A DNA stretch of 64,000 bases, taken from positions 372,001 to 436,000 of the forward strand of contig CP103436.1 of the NCBI GenBank assembly GCA_024919195.1, written 5' to 3'. This DNA is from Methylophilaceae bacterium LSUCC0717. Lineage in GTDB: Bacteria > Pseudomonadota > Gammaproteobacteria > Burkholderiales > Methylophilaceae. How positions within the stretch are numbered: the first letter of the stretch is position 1; each line of letters begins with the position of its first letter. The notes beneath the pieces were generated by a model, which had not been told where the DNA came from, made no database searches, and saw nothing but the letters and a program-made list of their open reading frames with translations. The position numbers and the translations under genes were made by a program. Below, piece after piece: positions 55,455-64,000 of this stretch.

Positions 55455-56705
55455 CTAAAAAGCTACTCCGTATGCGACACCCAGGGAGTTTTGATACATT
55501 TCAAGATCAACTTCACCACCACCAAATCCAGCTGGAATAGACCCAGAACCTTTCACATCCTCTTTGAAGGCATGGGTATAGGCCAGAGTCAATTCGCGAT
55601 CTTCGGTAATTTTGTAGGTAAAGCCCAAAGATAAATGGTCTTTAATCACTCCAGGAGCCAAGATATTAAAGAATGTTTCAGAGCTTGGGATGGGTTGGGA
55701 GTTATGATTGTATCCTCCACGCAGCGTTAATTTATCATTCCATTGGTAATTAAATCCAATCTTAAATACATCGATATCACGCCAACCAAAACCTGCACCA
55801 TCTGCTTTTCCTAATTTGCTTGAAGTGAGATTTGGTACCAAAGGGTTATTGACTGATTTAATGTCGCTGTACTCAATTCTTTGGTAATCAAATGCCAATG
55901 TTAGGTCAGGCGTGGCTTGAAAAGAAAGACCTAGTCCATAGCTCGCAGGAATATCAAAATCACCACCTTCAGCAAATAAGCCAGCATACTTATCCAGTTT
56001 ACTCATGTACGTTTTAGAGTGATATGTTGCACCAAGAGTTAATCTTTCTGTAACCTTTCCCATCCAGCCAACCTTTACTCCGGCACCATAAGAATGATCA
56101 TGGCCATTATCATATACATTGCTCGGGCTATTTGAGTAGGTCGTATTAGCAAAGTTATCTAAACCTTTCGCTTGAAAACTTTGATAGGCAAAATTAATTG
56201 CTACACCAAAGCTTTGATTTGGCTCAGGCTTAAAAGTTACAGATGGTGTAAAAAAGATTTGCTTGAGGTCAACACCAGCACTGGGTGTCCCAAATAGAGA
56301 TACCCCATCTTTATAATTAGTGTTCATCCCTCCGTTAGAATACACACTGAGACCCACTGTGTATTTGTCACTCAGTACTTTGTTATAACCAAATTCTGGA
56401 ATAAGGAAGAACTCACTATCGTTACCATCATTTACTCTATTGTTAGATGGACTTGCATTCCCTGAAATCTCAGCCTCACGTTCTGGCCTAAAAATATTTA
56501 CTCCTAAGTCATATCGGTTGCCAATAAATCCCATACCAGCTGGGTTGGTTGCAGCAGCTAGGGCGTCTTGGGGAAGGGCTATACCCACACCACCCATGCC
56601 TTGTGCCTTCACGCCATAGCCATGTTGGAAATAGCCATTGGTTGCATAGGCATTTATTGATAAAAAAATAAATAAAAGAGACGATAATTTAGCTAATGAT
56701 TGCAA
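55455..56705 (-). CDS. FadL/TodX family outer-membrane transport protein
   Basis: 416-residue beta-barrel for hydrophobic compounds such as fatty acids or aromatics. Signal peptide ends AYA; the hatch sequence NGYFQHGYGVKAQGMGG and the NPAGM motif are typical, and the C-terminus ends VAF. It follows the YedE-like gene by 6 bases, so it is probably co-transcribed with that pair. Confidence 0.9.
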   Translation of the reverse strand: MQSLAKLSSLLFIFLSINAYATNGYFQHGYGVKAQGMGGVGIALPQDALAAATNPAGMGFIGNRYDLGVNIFRPEREAEISGNASPSNNRVNDGNDSEFFLIPEFGYNKVLSDKYTVGLSVYSNGGMNTNYKDGVSLFGTPSAGVDLKQIFFTPSVTFKPEPNQSFGVAINFAYQSFQAKGLDNFANTTYSNSPSNVYDNGHDHSYGAGVKVGWMGKVTERLTLGATYHSKTYMSKLDKYAGLFAEGGDFDIPASYGLGLSFQATPDLTLAFDYQRIEYSDIKSVNNPLVPNLTSSKLGKADGAGFGWRDIDVFKIGFNYQWNDKLTLRGGYNHNSQPIPSSETFFNILAPGVIKDHLSLGFTYKITEDRELTLAYTHAFKEDVKGSGSIPAGFGGGEVDLEMYQNSLGVAYGVAF

Positions 56706-56711
56706 AGTGGA

Positions 56712-57131
56712 TTACTTTCTAAAAAATATAGGAATTAAGAAAAGCCCTGGGATAAGGCCAATAAAAAAATAGACAACTTCAATTTTTAAACTACCTACGA
56801 GAACGAGAGCAGGGCCAGGACAAATTCCTGCAATTCCCCAACCTGTTCCAAATAATGCTGCACCTGCAAACAATTTTAAATCTAGTTGTTTTGTGTCTGG
56901 AAGCTGTACTGGATTATTAGCAAAACTCAACGATTTATTTTTAATAATTTGAAACGCCACCGCGCTAATGATGATTGATAAGATAAACGTGATCATCAAC
57001 CCAATCTTCCAATCACCAAAAATATCAAAAAATGAGAGCACGTTATTTGGGTTATAGAATCCTGAGACCAGTAATCCAAATCCAAAAATGGCTCCCGAAA
57101 GAAATGCGGTGATGTTTAAGGTCATTTTCAT
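56712..57131 (-). CDS. YeeE/YedE family membrane protein (DUF6691 half)
   Basis: 139 residues, about four helices, with the half-transporter motif GTGWGIAGICPGPALV carrying the conserved Cys. Pairs of such halves (PmpA/PmpB-like) are related to the thiosulfate importer TsuA/YeeE. It overlaps its partner by 4 bases. Confidence 0.85.
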   Translation of the reverse strand: MKMTLNITAFLSGAIFGFGLLVSGFYNPNNVLSFFDIFGDWKIGLMITFILSIIISAVAFQIIKNKSLSFANNPVQLPDTKQLDLKLFAGAALFGTGWGIAGICPGPALVLVGSLKIEVVYFFIGLIPGLFLIPIFFRK

Positions 57132-57526
57132 AAAATAAATTTCAACACATTAAAAGTAACAAATGCAAAACCCATCATGATCAGTGTGGCTAAAATCGAC
57201 CTGGGAGATAGACGTGATACACCACAAACAGAATGCCCGCTGGTGCATCCATTAGATAAGGATGCACCAAGGCCAACTAGGAAACCTGCAGCAATAAGAA
57301 GCAAAGGTGAGCTTAAAATTTCAAATGTGTTTAGATCGTAAAAGAGCTGATAGAGCATTGGGGATAATATAAGACCTAAAATGAGACTGAATCTCCAACC
57401 ATTTTCTGCAACAGGATTTTGCAGGAATCCTCGGATAATTCCGGAAACACCTAAAATTTTACCGTTGAATAAGATGAGGATAGAAATACCTAACCCAATT
57501 CCTAATCCACCTAAGATATATTCCAT
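57128..57526 (-). CDS. YeeE/YedE family membrane protein (first half)
   Basis: 132 residues, about four helices, with LVGLGASLSNGCTSGHSVCG holding the conserved cysteines through which thiosulfate or other sulfur compounds are relayed. First gene of the minus-strand set YeeE-YedE-FadL. Confidence 0.87.
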   Translation of the reverse strand: MEYILGGLGIGLGISILILFNGKILGVSGIIRGFLQNPVAENGWRFSLILGLILSPMLYQLFYDLNTFEILSSPLLLIAAGFLVGLGASLSNGCTSGHSVCGVSRLSPRSILATLIMMGFAFVTFNVLKFIL

Positions 57527-57628
57527 TATTTTTATTTGAATTTACTAAGAGCGTTATTGTAACTGAAGTTTTGTAGATTAGGATCCATAAAATAAACAAT
57601 CCATAATGTATGCATTAAAATAAAAAAC

Positions 57629-58162
57629 ATGAATAAATTAATCGCCAGCAGTATTATCCTTATTATTTTTTTGTCTAGCCACTTGTTAGCTGAACCTCAC
57701 ACCAACCTACAATCTCATTATTGTCATTCTTACCAAGATGTCCGTGAGTGCAGTGATCGATGTATCAACTACTATGAGCGCCAAATTACTTCTGAGGAAG
57801 AGATACTCAATCCCTATCAGTTCTTCTATCGTTTTCGCTATGATGAAATTTCCCAAAACTTGATCGAGCAAAGAGCTAAAACCCTAAAAGGTTCAACCCA
57901 AAAACCTCAAGATCAAGATTTCGAGGATTTTATTACAGTTGATTATTGTTCAGAGTTTAGCTTTACAGATATTAACAATTGGATATGCATTGAAGATTTT
58001 AATCCAGAAACTAATTTAACCTTTCGGCTGGGGATGAAGCAGGGTAAATTTTATCTCATCAATGAGGAGGCTTTTTTGGACCAGGCTAATCAAAATCAAA
58101 TAGAAAAAAATCCATCATCATTTAAAAAAAATGGCTCAACTTATCTTGAGTGTATGAAATAA
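57629..58162 (+). CDS. exported Cys-containing protein of unknown function
   Basis: 177 residues with a signal peptide (MNKLIASSIILIIFLSSHLLA). The mature part has several cysteines (HYCHSYQDVRECSDRC, DYCSEF, WICIED, YLECMK), suggesting disulfides in the periplasm. No family recognised. Confidence 0.6.
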   Translation: MNKLIASSIILIIFLSSHLLAEPHTNLQSHYCHSYQDVRECSDRCINYYERQITSEEEILNPYQFFYRFRYDEISQNLIEQRAKTLKGSTQKPQDQDFEDFITVDYCSEFSFTDINNWICIEDFNPETNLTFRLGMKQGKFYLINEEAFLDQANQNQIEKNPSSFKKNGSTYLECMK

Positions 58163-58228
58163 AAACTTATTGATCACAGCCATGTCATTAATTTAGAATT
58201 TAATCATTTCAACTATTAAATTATTACC

Positions 58229-59116
58229 ATGAACAGAATTTTTCTTTTTATTATCACCAACCTTGCAATAGTCTTCATTTTATCCATTACCCTGAGCCTC
58301 TTTGGATTTAAGGGGTATCTCAATGAAAATGGCATTGACTATCAGGGATTGTTGATCTTCACAGCATGTTTTGGATTCGGTGGAGCTTTTATTTCTTTGG
58401 CCATTTCCAAATGGACTGCAAAACGTATGTCTGGAGCACGGGTCATCACCCAAGCACAAAGTGATACTGAAAAGTGGTTAATGGAAAAGGTTGCCAGCCA
58501 GGCAGAGAGAGCAGGAATAGGGATGCCGGAAGTCGCCATTTTTCCATCACCTCAATTAAATGCATTTGCTACAGGAATGAATAAGAATAATGCCCTGGTA
58601 GCTGTCTCTCAAGGACTGTTGAATAATATGTCAAAAGATGAAGTGGAGGCAGTACTCGCCCATGAGGTATCACATGTCGCTAATGGAGATATGGTGACAT
58701 TGACTTTAATACAAGGCGTCGTCAATACATTCGTCATGTTTTTATCACGGGTGATTGGATACACAGTCGACAAAGTGATCTTTAAAACCCGTAACGGCGT
58801 AGGTCCCGGTTTTTATATCACTATGATCATTGCTGAAATTATTCTTGGTATCCTTGCTTCAATGATTGTGATGTGGTTTTCAAGACAAAGAGAGTTTAGG
58901 GCTGATTATGGCGGGGCGGCATTAACAGACAAGCATAAAATGATTGCTGCGTTATCGCGTCTTAAAAGTTATTATCAACCCTCAGACCTGCCAAGCCAGA
59001 TGAGCGCCCTTGGGGTATCAGGTACAAAGCAGGCCGGTTTTTTGAGATTTTTTTCGAGTCACCCACCCCTCGAGGAAAGAATTGAATACCTTCAAAGTTT
59101 AAATGAGTTAAATTAA
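58229..59116 (+). CDS. htpX: membrane zinc protease HtpX
   Basis: M48 family quality-control protease of 295 residues. Two N-terminal membrane helices, then HEVSHVANGD (zinc ligands and catalytic Glu), a second hydrophobic pair and the third ligand Glu in REFRADYGGA. Its stop overlaps the next small gene as TAATG. Confidence 0.96.
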   Translation: MNRIFLFIITNLAIVFILSITLSLFGFKGYLNENGIDYQGLLIFTACFGFGGAFISLAISKWTAKRMSGARVITQAQSDTEKWLMEKVASQAERAGIGMPEVAIFPSPQLNAFATGMNKNNALVAVSQGLLNNMSKDEVEAVLAHEVSHVANGDMVTLTLIQGVVNTFVMFLSRVIGYTVDKVIFKTRNGVGPGFYITMIIAEIILGILASMIVMWFSRQREFRADYGGAALTDKHKMIAALSRLKSYYQPSDLPSQMSALGVSGTKQAGFLRFFSSHPPLEERIEYLQSLNELN

Positions 59117-59340
59117 TGATGAGATTTATTAAGTTTTTAATAGCGGCCTTATTAATTTATTTTGTCGTCTACTATCTATTTTCACCTTACCAGCAATGTG
59201 TTCGGAGTTTTGATGGAAGCTCTATCGCAATTAATGATTTTGATGGGACACCAGATCAGATCCAAACGCAACGAAGGGAATTACTCAACATTGCTAAAGA
59301 CGGTCATAAATTAGAATGCGCCAACAGTCATCAATGGTAA
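59116..59340 (+). CDS. small membrane protein, SPxQxC...W-end family
   Basis: 74 residues: an N-terminal helix (about 4-22), FSPYQQCVRSF, a polar region and the terminal ECANSHQW. It has the same layout as 52634-52897. Coupled to htpX by TAATG; function unknown. Confidence 0.65.
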   Translation: MMRFIKFLIAALLIYFVVYYLFSPYQQCVRSFDGSSIAINDFDGTPDQIQTQRRELLNIAKDGHKLECANSHQW

Positions 59341-59344
59341 AGAA

Positions 59345-60790
59345 TCAGGTCCCACAAAAAGTTCGATAGCTTTGCTCATACTCTGGTGAAGGCGGCTCTA
59401 TATACATTGGATTTTCAGGCATGGAAAAAGGATGTTGGACGACATTAAGCAGCTCATGAAACGTTTCTAAATTTCCATTATTAGCATCGTCTAAACTTTG
59501 CTCCACCAAATGATTTCGTGGAATCACGCATGGGTTGATAGAATCCATCATCTTTTGACTGCTGCTCATATTTTGTTTACCGATCAAATTTATTCGCTGA
59601 TTATTCCATTGGACAAAGACCTCATCATTTATCAGAGTGTCTTGAAGCTGATTTAAGTTGTTAAGGTTTCTAAATGAGTTGGTAAAGTCAGCCTGGTGTT
59701 TTTCCAAAAGACTCAAGAAATCATTAATAAATTTTTCATCTATTTTTGAAGAATCCTCTATACCAATCTTCTTAGCCATCAAGCCCACCCAGCAGCTCAT
59801 ATATTTTTCTTTAAATAGAGACAGCATGCTCAACGCCTTTTCTTTGGCTATATCGATATCTTCATCAAATAAAATTAAAAGACTTTCAGCAAAACGTGCC
59901 AGGTTCCAATGGGCGATGATAGGTTGGTTACAATATGCATAACGCCCATTTCTATCAATGGAGCTAAAGACTGTATCGTGTTTGTAGTGATTCAAAAAGG
60001 CACAAGGCCCATAATCAATGGTTTCACCACAGATGGACATATTATCGGTGTTCATTACGCCATGAATAAACCCAACAGACATCCACTGGGCAATCAGTTG
60101 TGATTGCAAATCAATAACTCGTAGCAGGAGTGCTTCGAATTTCTCTCCTTGGTTCTTAAGATCAGGAAAGTGACGGTCGATTGTGTACTCAGCTAGAGCA
60201 CGAACATGATCTTTACCATTCAGGGAAGCGAATTGGAATGTTCCCACCCTGATGTGACTTTGAGCAACTCGGGTTAACATCGCGCCTTTTAAAGTCGTTT
60301 CTCTAAGTACCGGCTGACCTGTGGTGATCACCGATAAGCTTCTAGTGGTTGGTATACCTAAAGCATGAATCGATTCGCTGATTAAGTATTCACGGAGCAT
60401 TGGGCCGAGGGCAGCAAATCCATCACCACCGCGAGAGAACTCCGTTGGACCGGACCCTTTTAGTTGAATATCGTATCTTTTTTGATCGGGTGTGACATGC
60501 TCACCAAGCAGCAAGGCTCGGCCGTCACCCAGTTTTACAAAATGCCCAAATTGATGGCCACAGTAGGCTTGGGCAATTGAGCTTGACCCACGTGGAAGAT
60601 TATTCCCGTTTGCAAAAATGTAGTTGTTTTCTTTGATGGCTTTTTCATCGAGTCCTAATGAGACAGCTAGTGAAGTATTAAACATTTGATGCTGAGGGTT
60701 TTCAAAAGAATATAGCTCTGCTTTTTTCACAAACTCTTTTGGAAGTTGGGAGTAGGTGTCACTAAAATTAAAACCAAAAGTAGTAGTCAT
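59345..60790 (-). CDS. selO: protein adenylyltransferase SelO (YdiU)
   Basis: Pseudokinase-fold enzyme that transfers AMP to proteins. The 481 residues match the family. The nucleotide-binding KGSGPTEFSRGGDGFAALGP, LREYLISESIHALGIPTTRSL and catalytic HGVMNTDNM / TIDYGPCAF regions are present. ATG at 60790 overlaps the upstream microprotein stop (ATGA) and is preferred to the frame start at 60811. The family often ends in a Cys-x-Gly selenocysteine-type motif; here it ends FCGT. Confidence 0.93.
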   Translation of the reverse strand: MTTTFGFNFSDTYSQLPKEFVKKAELYSFENPQHQMFNTSLAVSLGLDEKAIKENNYIFANGNNLPRGSSSIAQAYCGHQFGHFVKLGDGRALLLGEHVTPDQKRYDIQLKGSGPTEFSRGGDGFAALGPMLREYLISESIHALGIPTTRSLSVITTGQPVLRETTLKGAMLTRVAQSHIRVGTFQFASLNGKDHVRALAEYTIDRHFPDLKNQGEKFEALLLRVIDLQSQLIAQWMSVGFIHGVMNTDNMSICGETIDYGPCAFLNHYKHDTVFSSIDRNGRYAYCNQPIIAHWNLARFAESLLILFDEDIDIAKEKALSMLSLFKEKYMSCWVGLMAKKIGIEDSSKIDEKFINDFLSLLEKHQADFTNSFRNLNNLNQLQDTLINDEVFVQWNNQRINLIGKQNMSSSQKMMDSINPCVIPRNHLVEQSLDDANNGNLETFHELLNVVQHPFSMPENPMYIEPPSPEYEQSYRTFCGT

Positions 60791-60969
60791 TTTTTCTTCA
60801 CAGCCTTCCATGTACCGCCGTATTGATAGGATTCCTGATATTCATTTTTAATATTTTCTAAACATTGTTTACATAAAAAATACCATGTCTTTGCCTTATC
60901 ATAACGGCAACGGTATAAAACGTCGTAATTGGCCATACAAACATGACACTGCTTGTCACGATTTCTCAT
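60787..60969 (-). CDS. 60-residue zinc-ribbon microprotein upstream of selO
   Basis: Cysteines at 8, 11, 21, 33 and 36 (CHVC, YRCRY, FLCKQC) and the ending TWKAVKKK match the microprotein 48307-48474. It is translationally coupled to selO by ATGA. Zinc binding is inferred. A role in the redox or AMPylation pathway of SelO is only suggested by linkage. Confidence 0.75.
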   Translation of the reverse strand: MRNRDKQCHVCMANYDVLYRCRYDKAKTWYFLCKQCLENIKNEYQESYQYGGTWKAVKKK

Positions 60970-60987
60970 TTTGTTTACACTTGAGTC

Positions 60988-61179
60988 ATGAAAAAATTAA
61001 TCATTTTTTTTATCTTAACAGTTATTGCAACCATCGCGATGCGTCAGCTCCCAAACATAGATAATATCTGGTACTTATATTTCTTAGTTTCCTCATTAAC
61101 ATACCTTTTGGGTATCATTCTATTGTTTAGAATCGTTCACCTTATCTTTATTAAGCTGGACTTAATCGGTTCCGACTGA
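60988..61179 (+). CDS. small two-helix membrane protein
   Basis: 63 residues with two hydrophobic segments (about 3-17 and 28-53). ATG lies 18 bases from the divergent microprotein start. No family recognised. Confidence 0.45.
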   Translation: MKKLIIFFILTVIATIAMRQLPNIDNIWYLYFLVSSLTYLLGIILLFRIVHLIFIKLDLIGSD

Positions 61180-61268
61180 AACAAATTATTAACAATTTTT
61201 AAAAATTATTGAACAAAATCAGGTGTCTACTTATCAGATATCAACTTTTTGAAGAGAGAGTATCTTTT

Positions 61269-61424
61269 ATGGATTACACCAGATATTTAATAGAGTTAAA
61301 TAATTTAAAAAAACCATCAGTTTGGGAAAGACTCAAGACGTCGGTACTTTTCTGGATTTTCGCTCTGATTATCATTAAATTGGCGGCGTGGTTTGTATAT
61401 ACCTTCAAAGATTTGATTTTTTAA
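61269..61424 (+). CDS. 51-residue single-pass membrane protein
   Basis: ATG at 61269 with GAGAGAG a few bases upstream is preferred over an upstream TTG at 61209. MDYTRYLIELNNLKKPSVWERLK is polar/amphipathic, followed by one membrane helix. Ends 1 base from the convergent 41-residue gene. Confidence 0.5.
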   Translation: MDYTRYLIELNNLKKPSVWERLKTSVLFWIFALIIIKLAAWFVYTFKDLIF

Positions 61425-61425
61425 T

Positions 61426-61551
61426 TTATCTAAGATGAGAATTGATCCAACTTTGGATTCGGTCTAACAAACCTATTTTCTTCAAAATAACGTAAATCAT
61501 CAAATAAATTCCTACTGCGATCAATACGGTCACAAAAACTTTATCCATCAT
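61426..61551 (-). CDS. 41-residue single-pass membrane peptide downstream of the ABC exporter
   Basis: ATG at 61551 overlaps the ABC gene stop (ATGA) and the frame runs to TAA at 61426. The product MMDKVFVTVLIAVGIYLMIY continues into a basic amphipathic tail with RIQSWINSHLR. Coupling and topology suggest a real small subunit, without homology support. Confidence 0.45.
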   Translation of the reverse strand: MMDKVFVTVLIAVGIYLMIYVILKKIGLLDRIQSWINSHLR

Positions 61552-63374
61552 AGGTTACCAATAAATCCTTCACTTTGTTTTTTCCACAGCTTGGCATACA
61601 ACCCTTTTTTTCTCACTAATTGAGCATGGGTTCCTTCTTCAATAATCTTGCCATTATCCAGGACGATTAGACGATCCATCATCGAGATAGTCGATAGCCG
61701 ATGGGCAATTGCAATAACAGTTTTATTAGCCATAAGACTTTGTAAGCTCTGTTGAATAATCATCTCCACCTCAGAGTCAAGTGCGCTGGTGGCCTCATCA
61801 AGGATCAGAATAGGGGCATTTTTTAATGCCAAACGAGCAATCGCAATTCTTTGCTTCTGACCACCTGATAACTTTACACCTCTCTCACCAACATGCGTGT
61901 CATAACCAGTTCGGCCATGTTGGTCTTGGAGTTGCATGATGAAATCATGACACTCTGCAACTTTGGCGGCCTTGATAATATCTTCCATCGAGCTGTCTGG
62001 TCTGCCGTAAGCAATATTTTCCTTAATTGAACGGTGAAGTAATGAATTATCCTGAGTAACCACTGAAATCTGGCTTCTCAAGCTGGTTTGTTTTAGGGAT
62101 TGAATATTTTGATTATTAATTCTAATCCTGCCGTCATCAAGCTCATAAAATCTTAGTAGAAGGTTAACTAAAGTGGATTTACCAGCCCCTGATTTACCCA
62201 CTAAACCAATTCGCTCATTAGGTTTTATCGTTAAATTAAAGTTATCAAATATTGGGTCTTGGTTATATGCGAATCGAATATTGCTGAATTCAATCTGTGG
62301 GGTTTTATTAATAGTCAGTGTTTTAGCATTAGGACTGTCATTGATAACAATTTTTTTTGAGAGCATATTGTACCCATCCTGAGTCACTCCAATGTTCTCA
62401 AAAAGACTGGCAATCTCCCACATGATCCAGTGAGATATCCCGTTTAGGCGTAAGGACATCGCAGTAGCTGCCCCAACAATACCGATATCAATTGTATTCG
62501 TGGTCCATAGGTAAATCGACAATGTTGTGGTTGAAATAATTAAAAAGACACTGAGAGAGTGATTAACTACCTCAATGAGAGTCACCTGTCTCATTTGTTT
62601 GTGAACTGTCAACATAAAATCTGACATCGATTTCTTTGCATAATCAGATTCACGTCCGGAGTGAGAAAATAACTTAACCAAGTTAATATTAGTATAGGCA
62701 TCAGTAATCCTTCCCGTCATCAATGATCTAGCATCTGCCTGATTTTTTGATAGCTGAATAAGTTTGGGCACGAAAAAAATAAGGGATAAGATATATAGCC
62801 CTAGCCAGATTAAAAATGGAACAGAAAGCAAGAGAGAAAAGGAACTGACAATACCAATCATGGTAAGGGTGTAAATGACTGCGTAAATTAAGATATCAGT
62901 CATGGTAAAAACTAGGTCACGAATGGAGACCGCTGTCTGCATTACTTTGGCTGAAATTCTTCCAGAAAATTCATTGCTGTAAAAATCAAAAGTTTGATTC
63001 AATAAATGTTTATGAAATTTCCATCGCAAGATCATCGGAATATTTCCTGCCAATGTTTGACGTTTTAGGAATGACTGAAATAAAACCAAGATGATTGTAA
63101 AAATAAAAATAAAGGCGATGATAAATAACTCGCCACCAAAGTCAGAAATAAATTTTTCAGGACCAGATGACACCATGTTGGTTATTATTAGGCCAACGAT
63201 TAGATACAGACCAGCTTCGATACTGGCAACCAAGGCTGTCAGCAGAGACATTCCCAGGATATATCGTTTAATTCCATTTAAACAATTCCAAATAAAACCG
63301 TTTAAAGAAAGATTCCCAACTTTGAGATTATCTTTGGGGAATGGGTGAATTAGATTTTCAAATATCTTAAACAT
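61548..63374 (-). CDS. ABC exporter, fused permease and ATPase
   Basis: 608 residues: about six membrane helices (1-330) followed by the nucleotide-binding domain. It has Walker A GLVGKSGAGKST, Q-loop, signature LSGGQKQR, Walker B ILILDEATSALD and H-loop IAHRLST. Half-size type I exporter (MsbA/multidrug-like); substrate not readable. It overlaps the PNPOx-like gene by 1 base. Confidence 0.92.
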   Translation of the reverse strand: MFKIFENLIHPFPKDNLKVGNLSLNGFIWNCLNGIKRYILGMSLLTALVASIEAGLYLIVGLIITNMVSSGPEKFISDFGGELFIIAFIFIFTIILVLFQSFLKRQTLAGNIPMILRWKFHKHLLNQTFDFYSNEFSGRISAKVMQTAVSIRDLVFTMTDILIYAVIYTLTMIGIVSSFSLLLSVPFLIWLGLYILSLIFFVPKLIQLSKNQADARSLMTGRITDAYTNINLVKLFSHSGRESDYAKKSMSDFMLTVHKQMRQVTLIEVVNHSLSVFLIISTTTLSIYLWTTNTIDIGIVGAATAMSLRLNGISHWIMWEIASLFENIGVTQDGYNMLSKKIVINDSPNAKTLTINKTPQIEFSNIRFAYNQDPIFDNFNLTIKPNERIGLVGKSGAGKSTLVNLLLRFYELDDGRIRINNQNIQSLKQTSLRSQISVVTQDNSLLHRSIKENIAYGRPDSSMEDIIKAAKVAECHDFIMQLQDQHGRTGYDTHVGERGVKLSGGQKQRIAIARLALKNAPILILDEATSALDSEVEMIIQQSLQSLMANKTVIAIAHRLSTISMMDRLIVLDNGKIIEEGTHAQLVRKKGLYAKLWKKQSEGFIGNL

Positions 63375-63904
63375 CAGGGGCTTACCCAGGACTGGGTATT
63401 ATTTTCAAAATCATGAGTAGCTCGAATATGACCTTGGTCAGACAGTTGTAATACATCCATTGATTTAAAAGTGAGATTGATTACTGTAAAACGATTCTGG
63501 TCACTAAACTCATAATCATCATGAGCTTTTATTTCTGATTTTGGTGGAGGGTTAACGGTGTAGTCTTTTTGTTGTCTATCATTAATCTTTGACCAATGTT
63601 GAGAGCTATCTATTTCTACATGAGATTTTGATTGGACGCTGATTTGAAGTTTTTTTCTAGGATCCCAAAATAGCAGACTGCACTCGGGATGGTTTATAAT
63701 TTGTCCAACTTTTTGACTTTTAGAGTCAGTGAAGATCACAATACTTTTTTTTTCATAATTAAATTCTCTCATCACTACAATTCGCTGAAAAATATTTGGT
63801 CCATCCGTTGAGGCTAAGACGGGGTGTCGAAAAAAAGATTTACGGTCCACAACCCCGCGTTGTATGTGCTTAATTGCACTTTCTATAAAGTTAACTAAAT
63901 TCAT
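63374..63904 (-). CDS. pyridoxamine 5'-phosphate oxidase-like flavin-binding protein
   Basis: 176-residue split-barrel protein. RIVVMREFNYEKKSIVIFTDSKSQKVGQIINHPECSLLFWDP matches the FMN-binding face of PNPOx-like proteins, but the pyridoxine-specific C-terminus is absent. It is therefore a general stress- or flavin-type homologue rather than PdxH. Beyond its start (63905-64000) nothing is seen. Confidence 0.8.
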   Translation of the reverse strand: MNLVNFIESAIKHIQRGVVDRKSFFRHPVLASTDGPNIFQRIVVMREFNYEKKSIVIFTDSKSQKVGQIINHPECSLLFWDPRKKLQISVQSKSHVEIDSSQHWSKINDRQQKDYTVNPPPKSEIKAHDDYEFSDQNRFTVINLTFKSMDVLQLSDQGHIRATHDFENNTQSWVSP

Positions 63905-64000
63905 TTGGATATTTGGCTGTTAATCCCTATTAATGTTCATTTATTTTAAAGATAAAAATAACTTTTTTTTATTTTATGAGTCCATGAAATTTTAAATGTT

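Noticed and set aside
58177-58200. Possible PHO box before htpX (ATGTCAT-TAAT-TTAGAAT)
   Set aside because: A single half-site with no matching second unit.
1-64000. CRISPR array, rRNA, insertion sequence or integrase
   Set aside because: No regularly spaced repeats, no rRNA-like stretch and no transposase or recombinase motif found on either strand; only the tRNA-Arg repeats suggest past mobility.

Overview
The window is an AT-rich, tightly packed bacterial chromosome segment with short intergenic gaps, many start/stop overlaps (ATGA, TAATG) and no transposase, integrase or CRISPR array. Gene order points to a genome-streamlined betaproteobacterium. Evidence is tpiA-secG-tRNA-Leu-nuoA..N followed by a DUF2818 gene, infC-rpmI-rplT-pheS-pheT-ihfA-merR-tRNA-Pro, and acnB. 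Methylophilaceae of the marine/freshwater OM43 type would fit, but that placement is inference from synteny and base composition, not from a marker-gene comparison.

Layout. 1-8.9 kb: acnB (3' part), a family-5-like uracil-DNA glycosylase, a small tautomerase, uvrC, pgsA, three tRNAs (Gly, Cys, Leu), a 45-residue membrane peptide, an RpfE-like protein, recJ, tpiA and secG. 8.9-24 kb: tRNA-Leu and the complete 14-gene NADH dehydrogenase I operon nuoA-N, then DUF2818 and an NAD(P)-binding epimerase-like protein. 24-31.4 kb: translation block with tRNA-Val, thrS, infC (AUA start), rpmI, rplT, terminator, pheST, ihfA, a MerR regulator and tRNA-Pro.

31.4-40.2 kb is the most interesting region. It holds ppk2, two GT4 glycosyltransferases, a PAP2 phosphatase, a UDP-glucose dehydrogenase, OlsB-like and OlsA-like acyltransferases, a PlcP-type metallophosphoesterase and an exopolyphosphatase. 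Four sequences that look like PHO boxes (two 7-bp units repeated at 11 bp) sit in front of its transcription units. Read together, this is a predicted phosphate-starvation island. Phospholipids would be stripped to diacylglycerol by PlcP, and PAP2 would add diacylglycerol from phosphatidate. The GT4 enzymes with UDP-glucose or UDP-glucuronate would make glycolipids, OlsB/OlsA would make aminoacyl lipids, and Ppk2/Ppx would handle polyphosphate.

40.3-48.5 kb: coaX, the pyruvate dehydrogenase operon aceE-aceF-lpdA on the minus strand, an M17 aminopeptidase and a 55-residue zinc-ribbon protein. 48.5-51.0 kb: tRNA-Arg(CCU) and a 69-bp direct repeat of its 3' part 2.3 kb downstream bracket a small metal-related cassette: a CsoR-family repressor with an operator inside its promoter, a predicted outer-membrane protein, MerP-like and MerT-like proteins, and a DUF3147-like membrane protein. 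A second, broken MerT tail lies just outside the repeat.

51-64 kb: DUF4399, SOUL and other small exported or membrane proteins, an AlpA-like regulator, an exported methyltransferase-like protein, FadL with a YeeE/YedE pair, htpX, selO with a zinc-ribbon microprotein, an ABC exporter and a PNPOx-like flavoprotein.
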